A stretch of 64,000 bases of DNA from Diplonema papillatum (GCA_030068145.1 JAPJBO010000328.1:124001-188000); one strand, 5' to 3'. Positions 47,913 to 58,184 are shown, counted from the stretch's first letter. The notes: generated from the sequence alone by a model not told the origin. A program made the numbers and translations.

Positions 47913-48189
47913 AGAGGCAGGCGCGGGCGGAAGCGGGGAACAGAGCAGTCCACGCGCAAGCGAGCAGCGAAGCGGCCCGCGTCGCAGGTGACACACACGG
48001 AAGAAGCCCGCACACGCAGCAGGGAGTGGAGACGAGGGTGATGGCAAAACGAAGAGGAAGCGCGAAGCAGCCAGCCCGGACGAAAAACCAGCGAGATTCA
48101 AGACCAGGCGACCAAGAGAAGGAGGGGGACGCGACCCAGACCCGGGCTAAGCAGCCTGGACCATTCAGCATCATCATCCGTTTGGTATG

Positions 48190-48480
48190 ACTGGGCAGGA
48201 AACAGCAGAGTATCTTTCCACAAGGATCCTTGGTTCCATGACTGGACAAGAGACAGCAGAGCATCTTCCCACAAGGATCCTTGGTTCATGGCTGGACAAG
48301 AGACAGCAGAGCATCTTCCCACAAGAATTCTTGGTCTTGGTTCATGGCTGGACAAGAGACAGCAGAGCATCTTTCCCAGAAGGATCCTTGATTCAAGAGA
48401 CAGCAGAGCATCTTCCCACAAGGATCCTTGGTTCATGGCTGGACAAGAGACAGCAAAGCATCTTCCCACAAGGATTCTTC
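48190..48480. repeat. ~50-bp tandem repeat, six units
   Basis: CTGGACAAGAGACAGCAGAG, CATCTTCCCACAAGG and ATCCTTGGTTCATGG recur six times with small indels. Open frames across it are by-products. Confidence 0.85.
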
Positions 48481-49097
48481 GGTGGCTGCATCAGACTGAC
48501 TGCCGGCAAGGCGTCAGAAGAGGAAGCAACTGTTGAGCCCAGCAGGACGGACAAGACCACACGAACACCCCTCTCGTGGGTTCTCCTTTTCTCCTCAGAC
48601 TCTTAGGTCGACTCCTAAGACTCTTAGTAAGAGTGGCAGGAAAACTACATAATACCCCCAGCTATATTAGTGCAACGTGCACAACGCCCCAGGATTTCCT
48701 GCGACAAAGCAACAATGGTTAGGCAGATGCGTGGGGTCGAATTCCTGAGCAACAGGTTTCTGAAAGAATACTCGGAGTCACCACCACCCGTTGTGTATCT
48801 CTACGGAGGCTAGAGGCAGAGAAACAGTGCATCTCTAAATGGGTCTCTGTTTTTCAACGCGGACACCAAGCAGGTGTGTGTTCAAAAAACAAGCAGGAGA
48901 AACCTTAGTTTACTGCTTTGGCATGGGGAAGGAAGGAAGGGGGGGTCGTTGTGATTTGGTTCTGGTTCCGGGAAGCTGAATCCTGAACCGGTGAACCCTC
49001 GACGCTCTACCGGGCAAGGGGCCATGGGGTAGGATGCCAAAGAGGAGGGGGGCAATCGCTATTTTTCAAAGATACCCTTTTTTTTTTTTCAGTGAGC
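48481..49097. other. Non-coding stretch
   Basis: GACTCTTAGGTCGACTCCTAAGACTCTTAG near 48597 is a small dyad with direct repeats. No gene. Confidence 0.4.
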
Positions 49098-49540
49098 AGG
49101 CACCAGGGAAAGCCTGCTACACGGGAGCCAAGCTTCACGTGTTCGGCGGTACTGCAGAGCCACGGGCCTACGGGTCAAGTGGCTACCGATTTCCCAAACT
49201 AAAGCATCAAGGCGTGGCGCACCTTGGGGCTTGGCGCTTGCGCTGAACACAAGCTCGTCGAGACGGTCAGCCACAGGGCAGAGCGGACGGGGGTGCGGCA
49301 CTGTGCTGCCTCCGACTCAAGCTCTGCAAGCTGTGGTCGACCGTCACGTTCCTGGACCAGGAGCGGCATTTTTCTTCTTCTTTTTTTCAGAGTGAGCTGC
49401 TCAGCAGGGATTATTCTGATCCCCGAATTTCGGGAAAATCATGGTTAGAAAGTCTGTAGCGTGGCCGGAAGGGTTTTTTTTTTTTTTTTTGTTCCATGTT
49501 GAGCGAGGATTTTTTAATGACCTGTGATCCTGGTACACCC
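49098..49540 (+). repeat. Family D copy followed by the M2 left end
   Basis: Full-length D at 49098-49395, then GCAGGGATTATTCTGATCC and the M2 left part to GATCCTGGTA. The same order is present at 34138-34600. Confidence 0.8.
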
Positions 49541-49772
49541 CGACCTGTAATTCATGGCCCTTTAATTTGCGGAATTGGCCATGCAATTTATGGACGAATT
49601 GTTTTATGTTTTGGAGGGGTTCAGAATTAACATTTCCTGCCACGGCTCTTGGAACCGGTACTCGACCTTTTTAGGGACAGGGACCTACCTAAAGGTTTAC
49701 TCTAGGAAAATAGATGATGCTCAAGCGATTCACCCATAGTTGGCCGCGCACTGGTATCACAAAGTAATGTAT
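49541..49772. other. Spacer left of the nested insertion
   Basis: No gene; ends at GTAT, the target duplication of the split M1 element. Confidence 0.4.
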
Positions 49773-49802
49773 TATGCAGGGTCAAAACCTTGTGTCTTTT
49801 TA

Positions 49803-51531
49803 AAGGGGGGGGGGCGAATAATTGTACCTGACAACTATTTGATTTGGGCAATTAAGAAAAGTCTTTTTGACCCAACTTCGTCGGCGAATAATTGGGGGGG
49901 TCAAATAAGAAAAAATATTTCGGTGCAACCGAAGGAAACAGCATCCCCAGGCAGCGCTGCAAGCGAGGGCACCACGGAGCACGGCCAGCGGTGAAGCGAG
50001 GGCCTGACGGCCAACGGGGTGCCGGAGCCGAAGCCGCGGCCCCAGGCCCGCAACCAACGGATCGGGCGCGTGTCGGAGCAAGCGGGTCGACCGCGGGACC
50101 ACCGACGAACGGTGAACGTGCGTTAGGGACGGACGGCGCCTGCCCGCGAAAGCGCGGACGCGACGACGAGCAAGCCGGTGGAAGCGCCGCAGAAGCCGAG
50201 GCCGCAGCAGCCGTCAAAGGTGGCGAAGGCAAGGAACATCGGGGAATCGAGATCCCGGCCGCGGGGACAACCCGCGAGGGAGAAAAGGAAGTGCGCTGGA
50301 TCATCTGGTGATTCCTTGAGCTCGTCAAACTGCACAGCGGACGTGAAGCGCACCGGAGACACACAGTACGCGGGGCAAGAAGCCACCGAAGCATGGCACA
50401 ACGCGTGCAAAGAGGTAGCGGCTTGTGCAGTCTCACAGATTGTTGCTGCATATCAAGTTCAAACTACTGCTGCAACTACGTTCCGTTTCAACTTGCCCCT
50501 GAACTGCAGAAGCCGTGCTGTTAGTGACAGTCCGGACCGGAAATAACCCGGACGGAAAAAGTCTGGAACGCTGGAGCATAGCAGTACGTACTCTACGTAC
50601 TCATACTGCGTGGTGGTGTGTGCATGCATAACATACGTTGCTGCTACGTACACTATGTAGATGCTACGTACGCATACGCGCTGCTGCTACGTGCTATTGC
50701 TACGTGCTGCTCCATGTTTATTCCGGATCAAAATATTTCCGGCCTGGATTTACAGCAGTCCAGAATGTACTTCTATTTAGGGTAAGTAGAAAGGGCGCGG
50801 GGCGACGCCACTGACTTAGACACACGGGCAAGACGGCGGAAGCTGGCCGCCCGCTAGTTCTTCTCGTAGCTAGCCATCGTGATATCCTTCACCGTATCTC
50901 ACGCGGCAAGCACTTCGGACCCAAGCGGTACTGCGCAGATTGTAGATCGTATTGATGTTCGAGGACAAAGAAACATCAGGATCATTTGATGTTTCTTTAT
51001 GGCCGGGTGCGGTCCGTGCTGTGTTTTCAGAGTGTAAGTTCACATTTTATGTCTTCAGATCGTGGCTATTCGCGTCGTTCATTCACCCGCCTCGTCTGGT
51101 ATCTCATACACTCCGCCGAACGTGCGATCGAGGACTTCGTCCAGTGCCATCTCTTTGGCTGTCAAGACGGCACCCCCGCCATCCCGGGACCATACCCCCA
51201 TGCCCCGCCCTTGACGATGGCCTGGCTGATGAACCGGCATAAGGCCTAGCACAAAGCCAATCCAAGGGACCCATCGCGACTCTCTGCGGAGGGTGATCGA
51301 GTTGTGGAGATCGAGTTGTGGAGATCGAGTTGTGGATGCCGCGCAGTATCGCGTATTGCGAAATGACGCAGATCTGCTGGAAGCATGGGAGGGCAATTTT
51401 TGGGTGCTACCTGACTGTTGTCCGTCGCACGGTTGTCTCTGTCTGGCAAATAATTGGGGGGGTCAAATAAAAAAAAACTTTTTGGCATACAGGTGTCTGT
51501 CGAATAAGTACAACTATTCGCCCCCCCCCTT
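49803..51531. mobile_element. 1.7-kb DNA transposon with G-tract inverted termini and TA target site
   Basis: Left end AAGGGGGGGGGGCGAATA plus ATTGTAC; right end GTACAACTATTCG plus nine C and TT. These are inverted repeats of about 24 bases with one mismatch and a one-base difference in the G tract. TA lies on both sides (49801-49802 and 51532-51533), the signature of Tc1/mariner-like insertion. Within M1 the pre-insertion site would read CTTTTTAGAAATGG. A second motif GAATAATTGGGGGGGTCAAA occurs inside near both ends (49893 and 51447). I see no DDE transposase, so the copy is probably non-autonomous. Confidence 0.7.
49892..50546 (+). CDS. Coding-like segment inside the TA-flanked transposon, unknown function
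   Basis: Two overlapping plus-strand frames: one to 50311 with DDEQAGGSAAEAEAAAAVKG and one from 50178 to 50546 with QPAREKRKCAGSSGDS and EATEAWHNACKEVAACAVSQ. The second is shared, in inverted orientation and with a break, by 32240-32520. Preservation of the phrase in both copies suggests it was once translated, possibly with a frameshift or intron joining the two frames. No transposase motif and no family recognised. Confidence 0.3.
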
Positions 51532-51543
51532 TAGAAATGGCCA

Positions 51544-51683
51544 TAATACTCTCCTCCTCGCCCGTCTCGCTGCTCCGTACTCGCTGCTCTCGTCCTTGCT
51601 GCTGCGTGATGTCAGATTGATGGTGCGTAACAAACGTAGAAAGGTCATGCAGAGATTCTCGTGTGTATGCCACGAACTTCTTC
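51544..51683 (-). repeat. Split direct repeat B2 of retrotransposon B
   Basis: 140 bases from TAATACTCTCCTCCTCG to CACGAACTTCTTC, identical to B1. Terminal at the element's 3' end. Confidence 0.95.
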
Positions 51684-51734
51684 GTGACGCCTCAGGACAC
51701 TGGACTAGAAGATAAAAATGGGCAAGGGTGGGTG

Positions 51735-51854
51735 GGCAAGCGAGGGGTAAAATTACGGTGTTCTTCTCGAGAGCGACGGGGTAATAACCTTTGTACAAGT
51801 GTTAGTTCTCGTCGGAATAGTATTAATCTTCTAAGATCTTCGATCTTATACGAC
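51735..51854 (-). repeat. Split direct repeat A2 of retrotransposon B
   Basis: 120 bases from GGCAAGCGAGGGGTAAA to CGATCTTATACGAC, identical to A1. AAGATCTTCGATCTT near its end is a short dyad. Confidence 0.95.
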
Positions 51855-51994
51855 TAATACTCTCCTCCTCGCCCGTCTCGCTGCTCCGTACTCGCTGCTC
51901 TCGTCCTTGCTGCTGCGTGATGTCAGATTGATGGTGCGTAACAAACGTAGAAAGGTCATGCAGAGATTCTCGTGTGTATGCCACGAACTTCTTC
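51855..51994 (-). repeat. Split direct repeat B1 of retrotransposon B
   Basis: 140 bases, identical to B2, directly joined to A2 at 51854/51855. Confidence 0.95.
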
Positions 51995-52075
51995 ACGTGC
52001 GCGGAGTCGCTGCGTTGACATAACAATGATCAAGATGTAAACTTTCAGAGAAGTGTCCTGGGCTAAAAATCCATT

Positions 52076-53715
52076 TCAAAACCATGATTGCGGCGTTGGT
52101 AGACCGCGCGATAGCGGGTCGGCGAGCTGCTCCTTCGTGGAAACATACGCCAATTCCAGCCGCTGTTCTCTGAGAGCGGCAGTCCTCTTCGCCGACCTGA
52201 GCACCTCAGCCGTGAGGAAATCGCGGCATCGCCCGCGCGCCGCGGAATGAACGCATACGGTGTTGTCCACCATCGCCCTTATAGTCGCCCTTCGTGGAAG
52301 GAGGGGTGAGATCCGCACTACGCCTTTCAACAAAGCGCGGGCCTCCAGCCTGTGTATTGGCTCGCCCGACTCACAAGCATCCCATGTGCCCCCTTCAGCG
52401 AAGAAACCAGAAGCTAGAATGCCCCAACCGGAGAGGGAGGCATCCGTGTAAAGGAGGAAGACGCGCCCCCGGGTCTTCTCTGGCACGCTGTGCCACTGGC
52501 CAATTTCCCGTGTGACCGCCCGGAGCGCCGAAGCAAAGGAAGGCCATATCGGACAAGCCGTGTCCCAGAGCCGCGGTTGGTCAGCTAGGAGCCTGCCGAA
52601 GCGCGACTGGAAACGAGACAGTGTCGGGTAGTCCCACGCATCAATGCCTAAGAAATACATGTGGAAATTTACCGTGCCCAACACCCGGTAGGCCTCTCTG
52701 AACGTGCAAGCGCGCTCCGCCGCGGCGACGGCGTCCGTGAGGGCGTTTACTACCTTCGAAGGGGCTCGAAGAAGGTTCTTGGCGAGATCGACGTCGAGTC
52801 CCAGCCACGTCACACGCGAACGCGGAGCATACTCCTCGTCTTTCGTCTTCAGGCCAACAAAACTGGACACCGCTTTCCAAGTTTTCCACACACTCAGCAT
52901 CGTGCGTGAATCGGGGGCTGAAAGGAAGAAATTGTCCACCCAGGGAGTGACGCGTCCGGCGGGGCATTTCTGCCTAACCACTCGCGCTAACAAATCGGCC
53001 AAGTTTGTCGCGACACCCATCGACTTGTCCCAACCCATGGGCATCACTTTGAGGACCCTCTTCCCATGTATCGGAAGTCGCATCCCAAAAGCTAGAGAAA
53101 TGGACGGGTGCAAAGGAAAAGCGTGGAAGTAGCTCACGGCGTCCACCTCGAGGCCCATCACCGATGCACGTATTGTGTCCCACACCTCTTCCCTTGAGGG
53201 TAGGACCGTGGGGGGTCCGGGGTCCGGTGTGGCGTGCTCGTTGAGCGCCTTCGGCCAACATATGAGGCGCCCCTCGTCCGGTGTTTTCTTCGCGACGGTG
53301 AACAGCCTCATCTCGGTGATGGGGGTGGCCTTCGGCACTCGTCCGGTGATCGACGACATTGCCACGTCGGCAGCGTGGTTTGGGTGGAGCCTTGAGAGCG
53401 GCTCGAGCAGCCGTCGCCCCCAGAAACGCTGATAGTTAGCATAAAAGAAGTCCGGGTCGCGGATCCACCTCGACGCCTCGATCCATGCGTGGCCGCCGAC
53501 GCTGTGCGCTAGAACATCTGCCCGAACAAAATTTAGCAGAGGTGGTGATGACTGAGCGATTCTAGCAGTCGGAAGTGCGGGAGGGTGAGTCTTACACGCC
53601 TTGCTCGCGTTTGAGTCCCATAGCAGGACCGCGTTGCTCACCGATGGCTTCACGGCAGCATCATCGTGAAGAAAGGAGGCAAGTTCATCTCCTTTTAATT
53701 TTCCGTCAGGGCTCG
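52076..53715 (-). CDS. Retrotransposon B reverse transcriptase / RNase H
   Basis: The frame is open from 54466 (a GTG, in shadow of the recombinase gene) to the stop at 52076. The part with real content begins around SPDGKLKGDELASFL at the recombinase stop (about 53715), so the start given is approximate. No ATG lies near it, and the frame is -1 relative to the recombinase, which makes a frameshift fusion plausible. RT motifs: LEVDAVSYFHAFPLHPS (first Asp), PMGWDKSMGVATNLAD (B motif) and TPWVDNFFLSA, where the usual D-D pair reads D-N. RNase H: LLYTDASLSGWG, HRLEARALL, AMVDNTVCVHS and STKEQLADPLSRG supply D-E-D-D in DIRS-type spacing. The D-N change may mean an inactive RT or a lineage variant. 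Confidence 0.82.
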
Positions 53716-54603
53716 GGAGGCGCCGAGCTGTGTCCGCACGTGACACCTGGGGGCGTAGCGGATGAGTCCGTTGAGGGTGGCGTGGAGGGTCAGGGTCCTG
53801 ACAGCCTCGGGATCGGCAGCTGTGAGGGCGTGTTGTGCGGCTCCTCTCCGGATGGAGTGAGCCGTGAGTCCCTTCGGCAGAAGTGCTGCGTACTGCGCTG
53901 TCGTCCTGTCGCCCCCGAGTGTTTCGTCCGGCAGCTTCCGGGACAGGTACGTCGTGATCATGTGCCGCAGCTTTCCGGACCAGACTTGCGTCACGATCCC
54001 GACGTTCCGCCAGTCCTTCCTCTCCGTCCACTCTATCTCGAGCACGCCGTCTGAAGAGCACTTCACCGCTCCCACGCGCTGTCTCCTCACGTCTCCGACT
54101 CTCGACGCTGTCAACCATGCGACCGCGAAGATCACCGCCGCCTGAGGATCGCTCTTGACCAGCCGGTCCACCGTCCGATACAACACGTCTTTCGATATCG
54201 GCGCCGCCTGTCGGGGCACGCCAGCTTTCAGCTTCGCGAGGCCTCTCTGAGCCATCGTGATCCGATAGTCGTTGAGGACAACGCCTTCCATGCGCAGTGT
54301 CGCGCGGATGTTGGCGACCTCGGTGAGTATCGAAGTGGGCTTTAGCCCCTCGGCGTGGCACCACCCGATGAACGCCAGCAACTGGTCTGCCGGCGGGTGG
54401 CTCTGGAGTCGGGCTTGGACCACAAACCTCGTCCACTTCGCGGCGGAGTACCCCATGTTTCGCCACGTAGCCTCGGCGTAGGAGGCGCTGTACACGCGGT
54501 GGAGGGCGTGTGTGATCCGCTCTTGCGTCGCGTTTCGAAACGTCTTTAGCGGTCGTCCCGGACGCGTGCTGCGGCTTCTTGGCCCCAGTGGAACGACGCT
54601 CAT
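53695..54603 (-). CDS. Retrotransposon B tyrosine recombinase
   Basis: 302 codons from an ATG at 54603, 13 bases after the gag stop. N-terminal helical domain (about 25-125), then the catalytic domain with AWLTASRVGDVRR (R168), GLTAHSIRRGAAQ (H249, R252), RTLTLHATLNG (H274) and LIRYAP (Y283). All five catalytic residues of the family are present. It would integrate the circular element DNA. Positioned before RT, as in retrotransposon A. Confidence 0.9.
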   Translation of the reverse strand: MSVVPLGPRSRSTRPGRPLKTFRNATQERITHALHRVYSASYAEATWRNMGYSAAKWTRFVVQARLQSHPPADQLLAFIGWCHAEGLKPTSILTEVANIRATLRMEGVVLNDYRITMAQRGLAKLKAGVPRQAAPISKDVLYRTVDRLVKSDPQAAVIFAVAWLTASRVGDVRRQRVGAVKCSSDGVLEIEWTERKDWRNVGIVTQVWSGKLRHMITTYLSRKLPDETLGGDRTTAQYAALLPKGLTAHSIRRGAAQHALTAADPEAVRTLTLHATLNGLIRYAPRCHVRTQLGASRALTEN

Positions 54604-54616
54604 GAAGGGGTAGCCT

Positions 54617-55432
54617 TCACCAACGATTACCCCTCCCCGAGTTCCATCCGCCTTTTCCGCCCTTTCCGTTTTTTCGTCCGTCGCCCTTAAACGACGACTC
54701 GCGGGGCGCGCTGTGCCCCCTGTACCCCTTTCCGCCGTGCCGTAGACGGTGTTCTGCGCCCCTGGACCGGAAGCGGGACGGCATCTTCTTCATCTCCTTG
54801 TCGTAGGCGTCCTTGAGCTCCGAAATCTCGGACGGGAACTCCGCCCACTTCGCCCGCTGTTCTGCCGCCGCCAACGCCCTTGGGTTCCATCTCCTTGTGA
54901 TGGCATCGCGTATCAGGCCGCCTATGACGTCCTGAATGGCGGGGTCGCGCATACCGGGGACGAGCTGACGAATGACTTCAAACGCACGCGCCACCTCGCG
55001 TTTGGCGCTCGCCGCTCTCAGCGTGGACGGACCCCAGGTCCGCTTCGCCTCTTCGAACGCGCGCCAGGGATCACGGAGCCACTCAGCGGGGTCGGCCAGT
55101 TCCCCTTCCGAGAACGGGGGTCTCGTATGCCACTGCGGCTCAGGGTGAAAGGGTAGGGGGGCCTGCGCCTGGCTCGCTTCTGCGTGCGCAACGCGCGCCC
55201 TTGCCTCTGCCTGATCGTCGGCTTGCCCGGCTGCGTCGTCCGAATCTTCGTCTCCGTCTGTCTCGTCGTCACTCTCCTCTAGCGGGGCGCCGTCTTTCTT
55301 CTCGACGATGCGAGCGGCGACGTCGGCCTTCGAACGCAGGCCCTTAACGTCGACCCCGAGTTCGGCCGCGATAGCGCGCAACTCGACGAGCTTGAGGGTT
55401 GCCAGATATTCTGCTGTGACCTTTTTCGGCAT
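54617..55432 (-). CDS. Retrotransposon B Gag-like protein
   Basis: 271 codons from an ATG at 55432, just inside A1; the open frame continues upstream through A1 without a better start. Residues 4-45 (AEYLATLKLVELRAIAAELG and KSKADVAARI-type pattern) resemble a SAP/helix-extension-helix DNA-binding motif. An acidic stretch rich in Asp/Glu follows (about 50-75), then a helical middle, and the C-terminus is Gly/Lys/Arg-rich (RHGGKGYRGHS, GKGGKGGWNSG), suited to RNA binding in place of zinc knuckles. No similarity to the Gag of retrotransposon A. Confidence 0.78.
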   Translation of the reverse strand: MPKKVTAEYLATLKLVELRAIAAELGVDVKGLRSKADVAARIVEKKDGAPLEESDDETDGDEDSDDAAGQADDQAEARARVAHAEASQAQAPLPFHPEPQWHTRPPFSEGELADPAEWLRDPWRAFEEAKRTWGPSTLRAASAKREVARAFEVIRQLVPGMRDPAIQDVIGGLIRDAITRRWNPRALAAAEQRAKWAEFPSEISELKDAYDKEMKKMPSRFRSRGAEHRLRHGGKGYRGHSAPRESSFKGDGRKNGKGGKGGWNSGRGNRW

Positions 55433-55442
55433 CTTTACTTGA

Positions 55443-55562
55443 GGCAAGCGAGGGGTAAAATTACGGTGTTCTTCTCGAGAGCGACGGGGTAATAACCTTT
55501 GTACAAGTGTTAGTTCTCGTCGGAATAGTATTAATCTTCTAAGATCTTCGATCTTATACGAC
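55443..55562 (-). repeat. Split direct repeat A1 of retrotransposon B
   Basis: 120 bases, identical to A2; 5' terminus of the element. Its inner edge lies 11 bases from the gag ATG, so it should contain the promoter and 5' leader. Confidence 0.95.
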
Positions 55563-55744
55563 AAAAAAAACTTTTTTTGGAAAAAAAAAATGGGTTTTTT
55601 GAATTTTAAAATTTTGGAAAAAACTCTGCGGTAATTTTTGAGGAAGTTGAGCAAAGTTTTTTTTTTCCAAAAAAAAAAATGGGGGGGTCATCGGCCCCGC
55701 GGGAGCGTTTTAAAAAGACACAAGGTTTTGACCCTGCATGGTAT

Positions 55745-56984
55745 GTAAAGGGATACTCCCACTGCCTTGACTTCAAGCCTCCAGGGGTTCGAGCAAGATG
55801 CTCGAACTTTTCACTCTCAACAAGCTTTCCCATGACGGCTAACTCTCCCCCCCCACCCGATGCTGGAGGGCACCGTGTAGGGATGCAAAGGGGAGGAACA
55901 AACTTAACCCTCGGGGTACGACACGCACAGGAGGGGTCCTGACGACCATGTACTTTTTTTTTTTTCTCGGCGTCGCTGTTCGGGTGCGATTGTTCTCGAG
56001 TTTCTCGCGGCACCGGTTTTCCTATGCGCTGCAGGAGATCTCGGGTGACACCGGGGCTCATGGGTTCAGATGGAGACGGAGGTGTCTCTCCGCCTGGAGG
56101 TTGCGGAGGTGGTTTCATTTAGCACGACAGTGTGACAGTTAGAAGCACGCACACGGAAGGAACTGATGAGACCTATACGCGACGGAGCCCAGCCCAGAAG
56201 CTGGAACTACAGAGAGTTATGCCCGAGTCACACCCGAAAAGCGGGTGTGCTGCAACCAAACCGCGTGGAAAATGGACCCCTGATCCAGCTTCAGCTCCGG
56301 CTTTATCGATCCCACTTGACGGCCACCCAGCGCATGCGCTGAGGGTTTACGAACGTTGGTTTGCTTTGCAACTTCAGCGGTTGCGCTGAGGAAAGCTACT
56401 GGCTCTGTGTGTCGTCACCAGCATGGGAACCGATGTGCTGAGAGCTGCTGTATAGGTGTCTCTGCTGACGTCAGTTCTTTGCACTTCTCGTTCCACACAA
56501 CGATCCCCGCGTCGAAAGCCTGCCATGTTCGACAAAAAGTCCATTTGCACGAACTGCAGCTTGGTTGAAACCGCCGGAGAGAGTCTTGAATACGGTTGAA
56601 AAGCCAAGGCCCCCTCACCTTGTTGTCAAACAGCTCGGCCTTGAGCTTCTGTTCTTCTTCGGTGAGGCCGACAGACGCTGCCAGGATTTCGTCGACTTGC
56701 TTCTTCTACCTCTTCATTCAGACCAGCATGAGGACCGATGTGGGTGTCTCGTTGCTGACGTCAGTTGTTTCGCGTCGCGCACCTCTTCTTCAGACCAACA
56801 TGAGGATCGAGGATCTCAAGGTTGCGGCTGCCTTTCTCTTCGTTCGCTTGGACGCCTAAGCGCGCATGCGCTGGGAGTTGATGACCTTCTGCGCCGCAGC
56901 TGCCACACCGCGGACGTCGATTTGAGCTCCGTTCTGTGGGTGTGGGTTCGTAAAACACCTGCAAAATGTGTCGCCAAACCGCCG
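55745..56984. other. Gene-poor stretch with a worn H-family element
   Basis: At about 56175-56310 AGCCCAGAAGCTGGAACTA, CACACCCGAAAAGCGGGTGTG and CCAGCTTCAGCTCC are the remains of an H-family foldback element. CCAGCATG-(A/G)-G-ACCGATGTG plus TGCTGACGTCAG occurs near 56420-56470 and 56725-56765. No gene supported. Confidence 0.45.
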
Positions 56985-57090
56985 GGACCCTGAAAGGACC
57001 CTGAAAGGACCCTGAAAGGACCCTGAAAGGACCCTGAAAGGACCCTGAAAGGACCCTGAAAGGACCCTGAAGGACCCTGAAAGACCCCTG
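56985..57090. repeat. 11-bp tandem repeat GGACCCTGAAA
   Basis: Nine nearly perfect copies; the last two are one base shorter or varied. On the minus strand it would encode a Ser/Gly/Phe-rich repeat, but no gene context supports that. Confidence 0.9.
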
Positions 57091-58184
57091 TTTTTCAGGA
57101 AAAAGAGGGGTCCCCAGGAGCCCAAAACTGGAAACCCACCACTTGGGTGGTGATTGCTACGCTTTGAGGTGGCCCCGTGTGAAGTGCTCGAGGGCGACGG
57201 CCCCGAAATGGGCAAGGTGTCCTCCCCTCCCGGAAGTCTTAGCGCTCTCGGAGGACGATTAGTAGTAGGAATCTCTATCGGCTATCCTCAGTATCGGGCA
57301 TTGCAGTCAGGCATTGCTGCTGTGCATTGCAGCTGCGGTTTTCGTTCAATGAGAGGAAAGGAATGAAGAACTCCGAATAACAACTTACGATGGGGTGATA
57401 CCCCAAGGGTACTTTGGACACCCTGCGGGGTCACGGGGGCAAGGTGGGAGGGATCTCGGCCCCGGCTCTCACGAAGTACTCGTGGACGGCTAGGAAACGG
57501 ATGACAAATTCACCCCGGCATCGCGCCGTTCCTGCCACTGGGCGGGTGGGAGGGAAAACAAAATGTTTCCCCCGTAGAGCAGACACCCTGTATGTAAATT
57601 CGTCTAGCCTTGCAGATTCCCTCGGAAAATCCGTGATAGTTTTCAGCTTAGTGTGAGTTTGATCAAAGTAGCATCACGGCAGCCCTTACAAAGACCAGCC
57701 ACAGCCAACGTCGCGTGGGTGCGGGCTTCTGATATCAACCACATACGGACGGAGGGGGGGGGGGGGGGTGGGCTAATTTGGGAAAAAGGGACTTTTTGGG
57801 TAAGCCTCAGGTCATACTCAGAGGGAGGGAGATGGGTCAGAAATAGGAACCGAAGGGCGCATATTTCTGCCCGACGAAGGTCGCATTTGAAAGACCTGTG
57901 CCATAACGTTCCAATAAAACAAACGACGGCCACTTTCGATGAGTATTTGGCTTGTACATGCTCACAGGAATAACCTTGTATTAAACGACGCATATATGCA
58001 TCGATCGTCCTTATGTGGTTAATCATCATGCTTCAAACCCCTGATTGCGCATAACCTGGAAGCACCCAGAGGGTGTCGGTGGTACAAAGGTGCAGTTGCC
58101 CACATCCATCCGGTCTTAGCGCTCCGGAGGACGATAGTAGTAGACCTCTAAGAGGTAGTTTGAATACGATACGCAGCGACAATC
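57091..58184. other. Gene-poor stretch
   Basis: A 16-base G run near 57757. GGTCTTAGCGCTC(C/T)GGAGGACGAT occurs at about 57236 and 58115, so a dispersed repeat is present. No gene recognised. Confidence 0.4.

Larger units (their letters stand above)
51544..55562 (-). mobile_element. Retrotransposon B: complete tyrosine-recombinase retroelement with split direct repeats
   Basis: 4,019 bases. On the minus strand: A1 (55562-55443), gag, tyrosine recombinase, RT/RNase H, B1 (51994-51855), A2 (51854-51735), a 51-base spacer, and B2 (51683-51544). A repeats are 120 bases and B repeats 140 bases, matched end to end by eye without a difference. B1 and A2 abut exactly. Same gene order as retrotransposon A but no visible sequence similarity to it in repeats or Gag. 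The flanking M1 sequence reads GAAATGGCCA | element | AAAAAAAAC, which fits the intact M1 consensus with no target duplication, as expected of recombinase-mediated integration. Confidence 0.93.
49773..55740 (+). mobile_element. M1 element split by two later insertions, GTAT target duplication intact
   Basis: The left terminus TATGCAGGGTCAAAACC at 49773 and right terminus GTTTTGACCCTGCATG ending at 55740 are the two ends of one inverted M1 copy. GTAT lies just outside on both sides (49769-49772 and 55741-55744). Remaining M1 body: 49773-49802, 51532-51543 (TAGAAATGGCCA) and 55563-55740. These join up to match the complete copy at 27094-27311 read in reverse. The gaps are filled by the TA-flanked transposon and by retrotransposon B. 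Confidence 0.88.

Noticed and set aside
52076-54466. RT frame of element B beginning at 54466
   Set aside because: Starts at a GTG and overlaps the recombinase gene over most of its length before the RT content begins.
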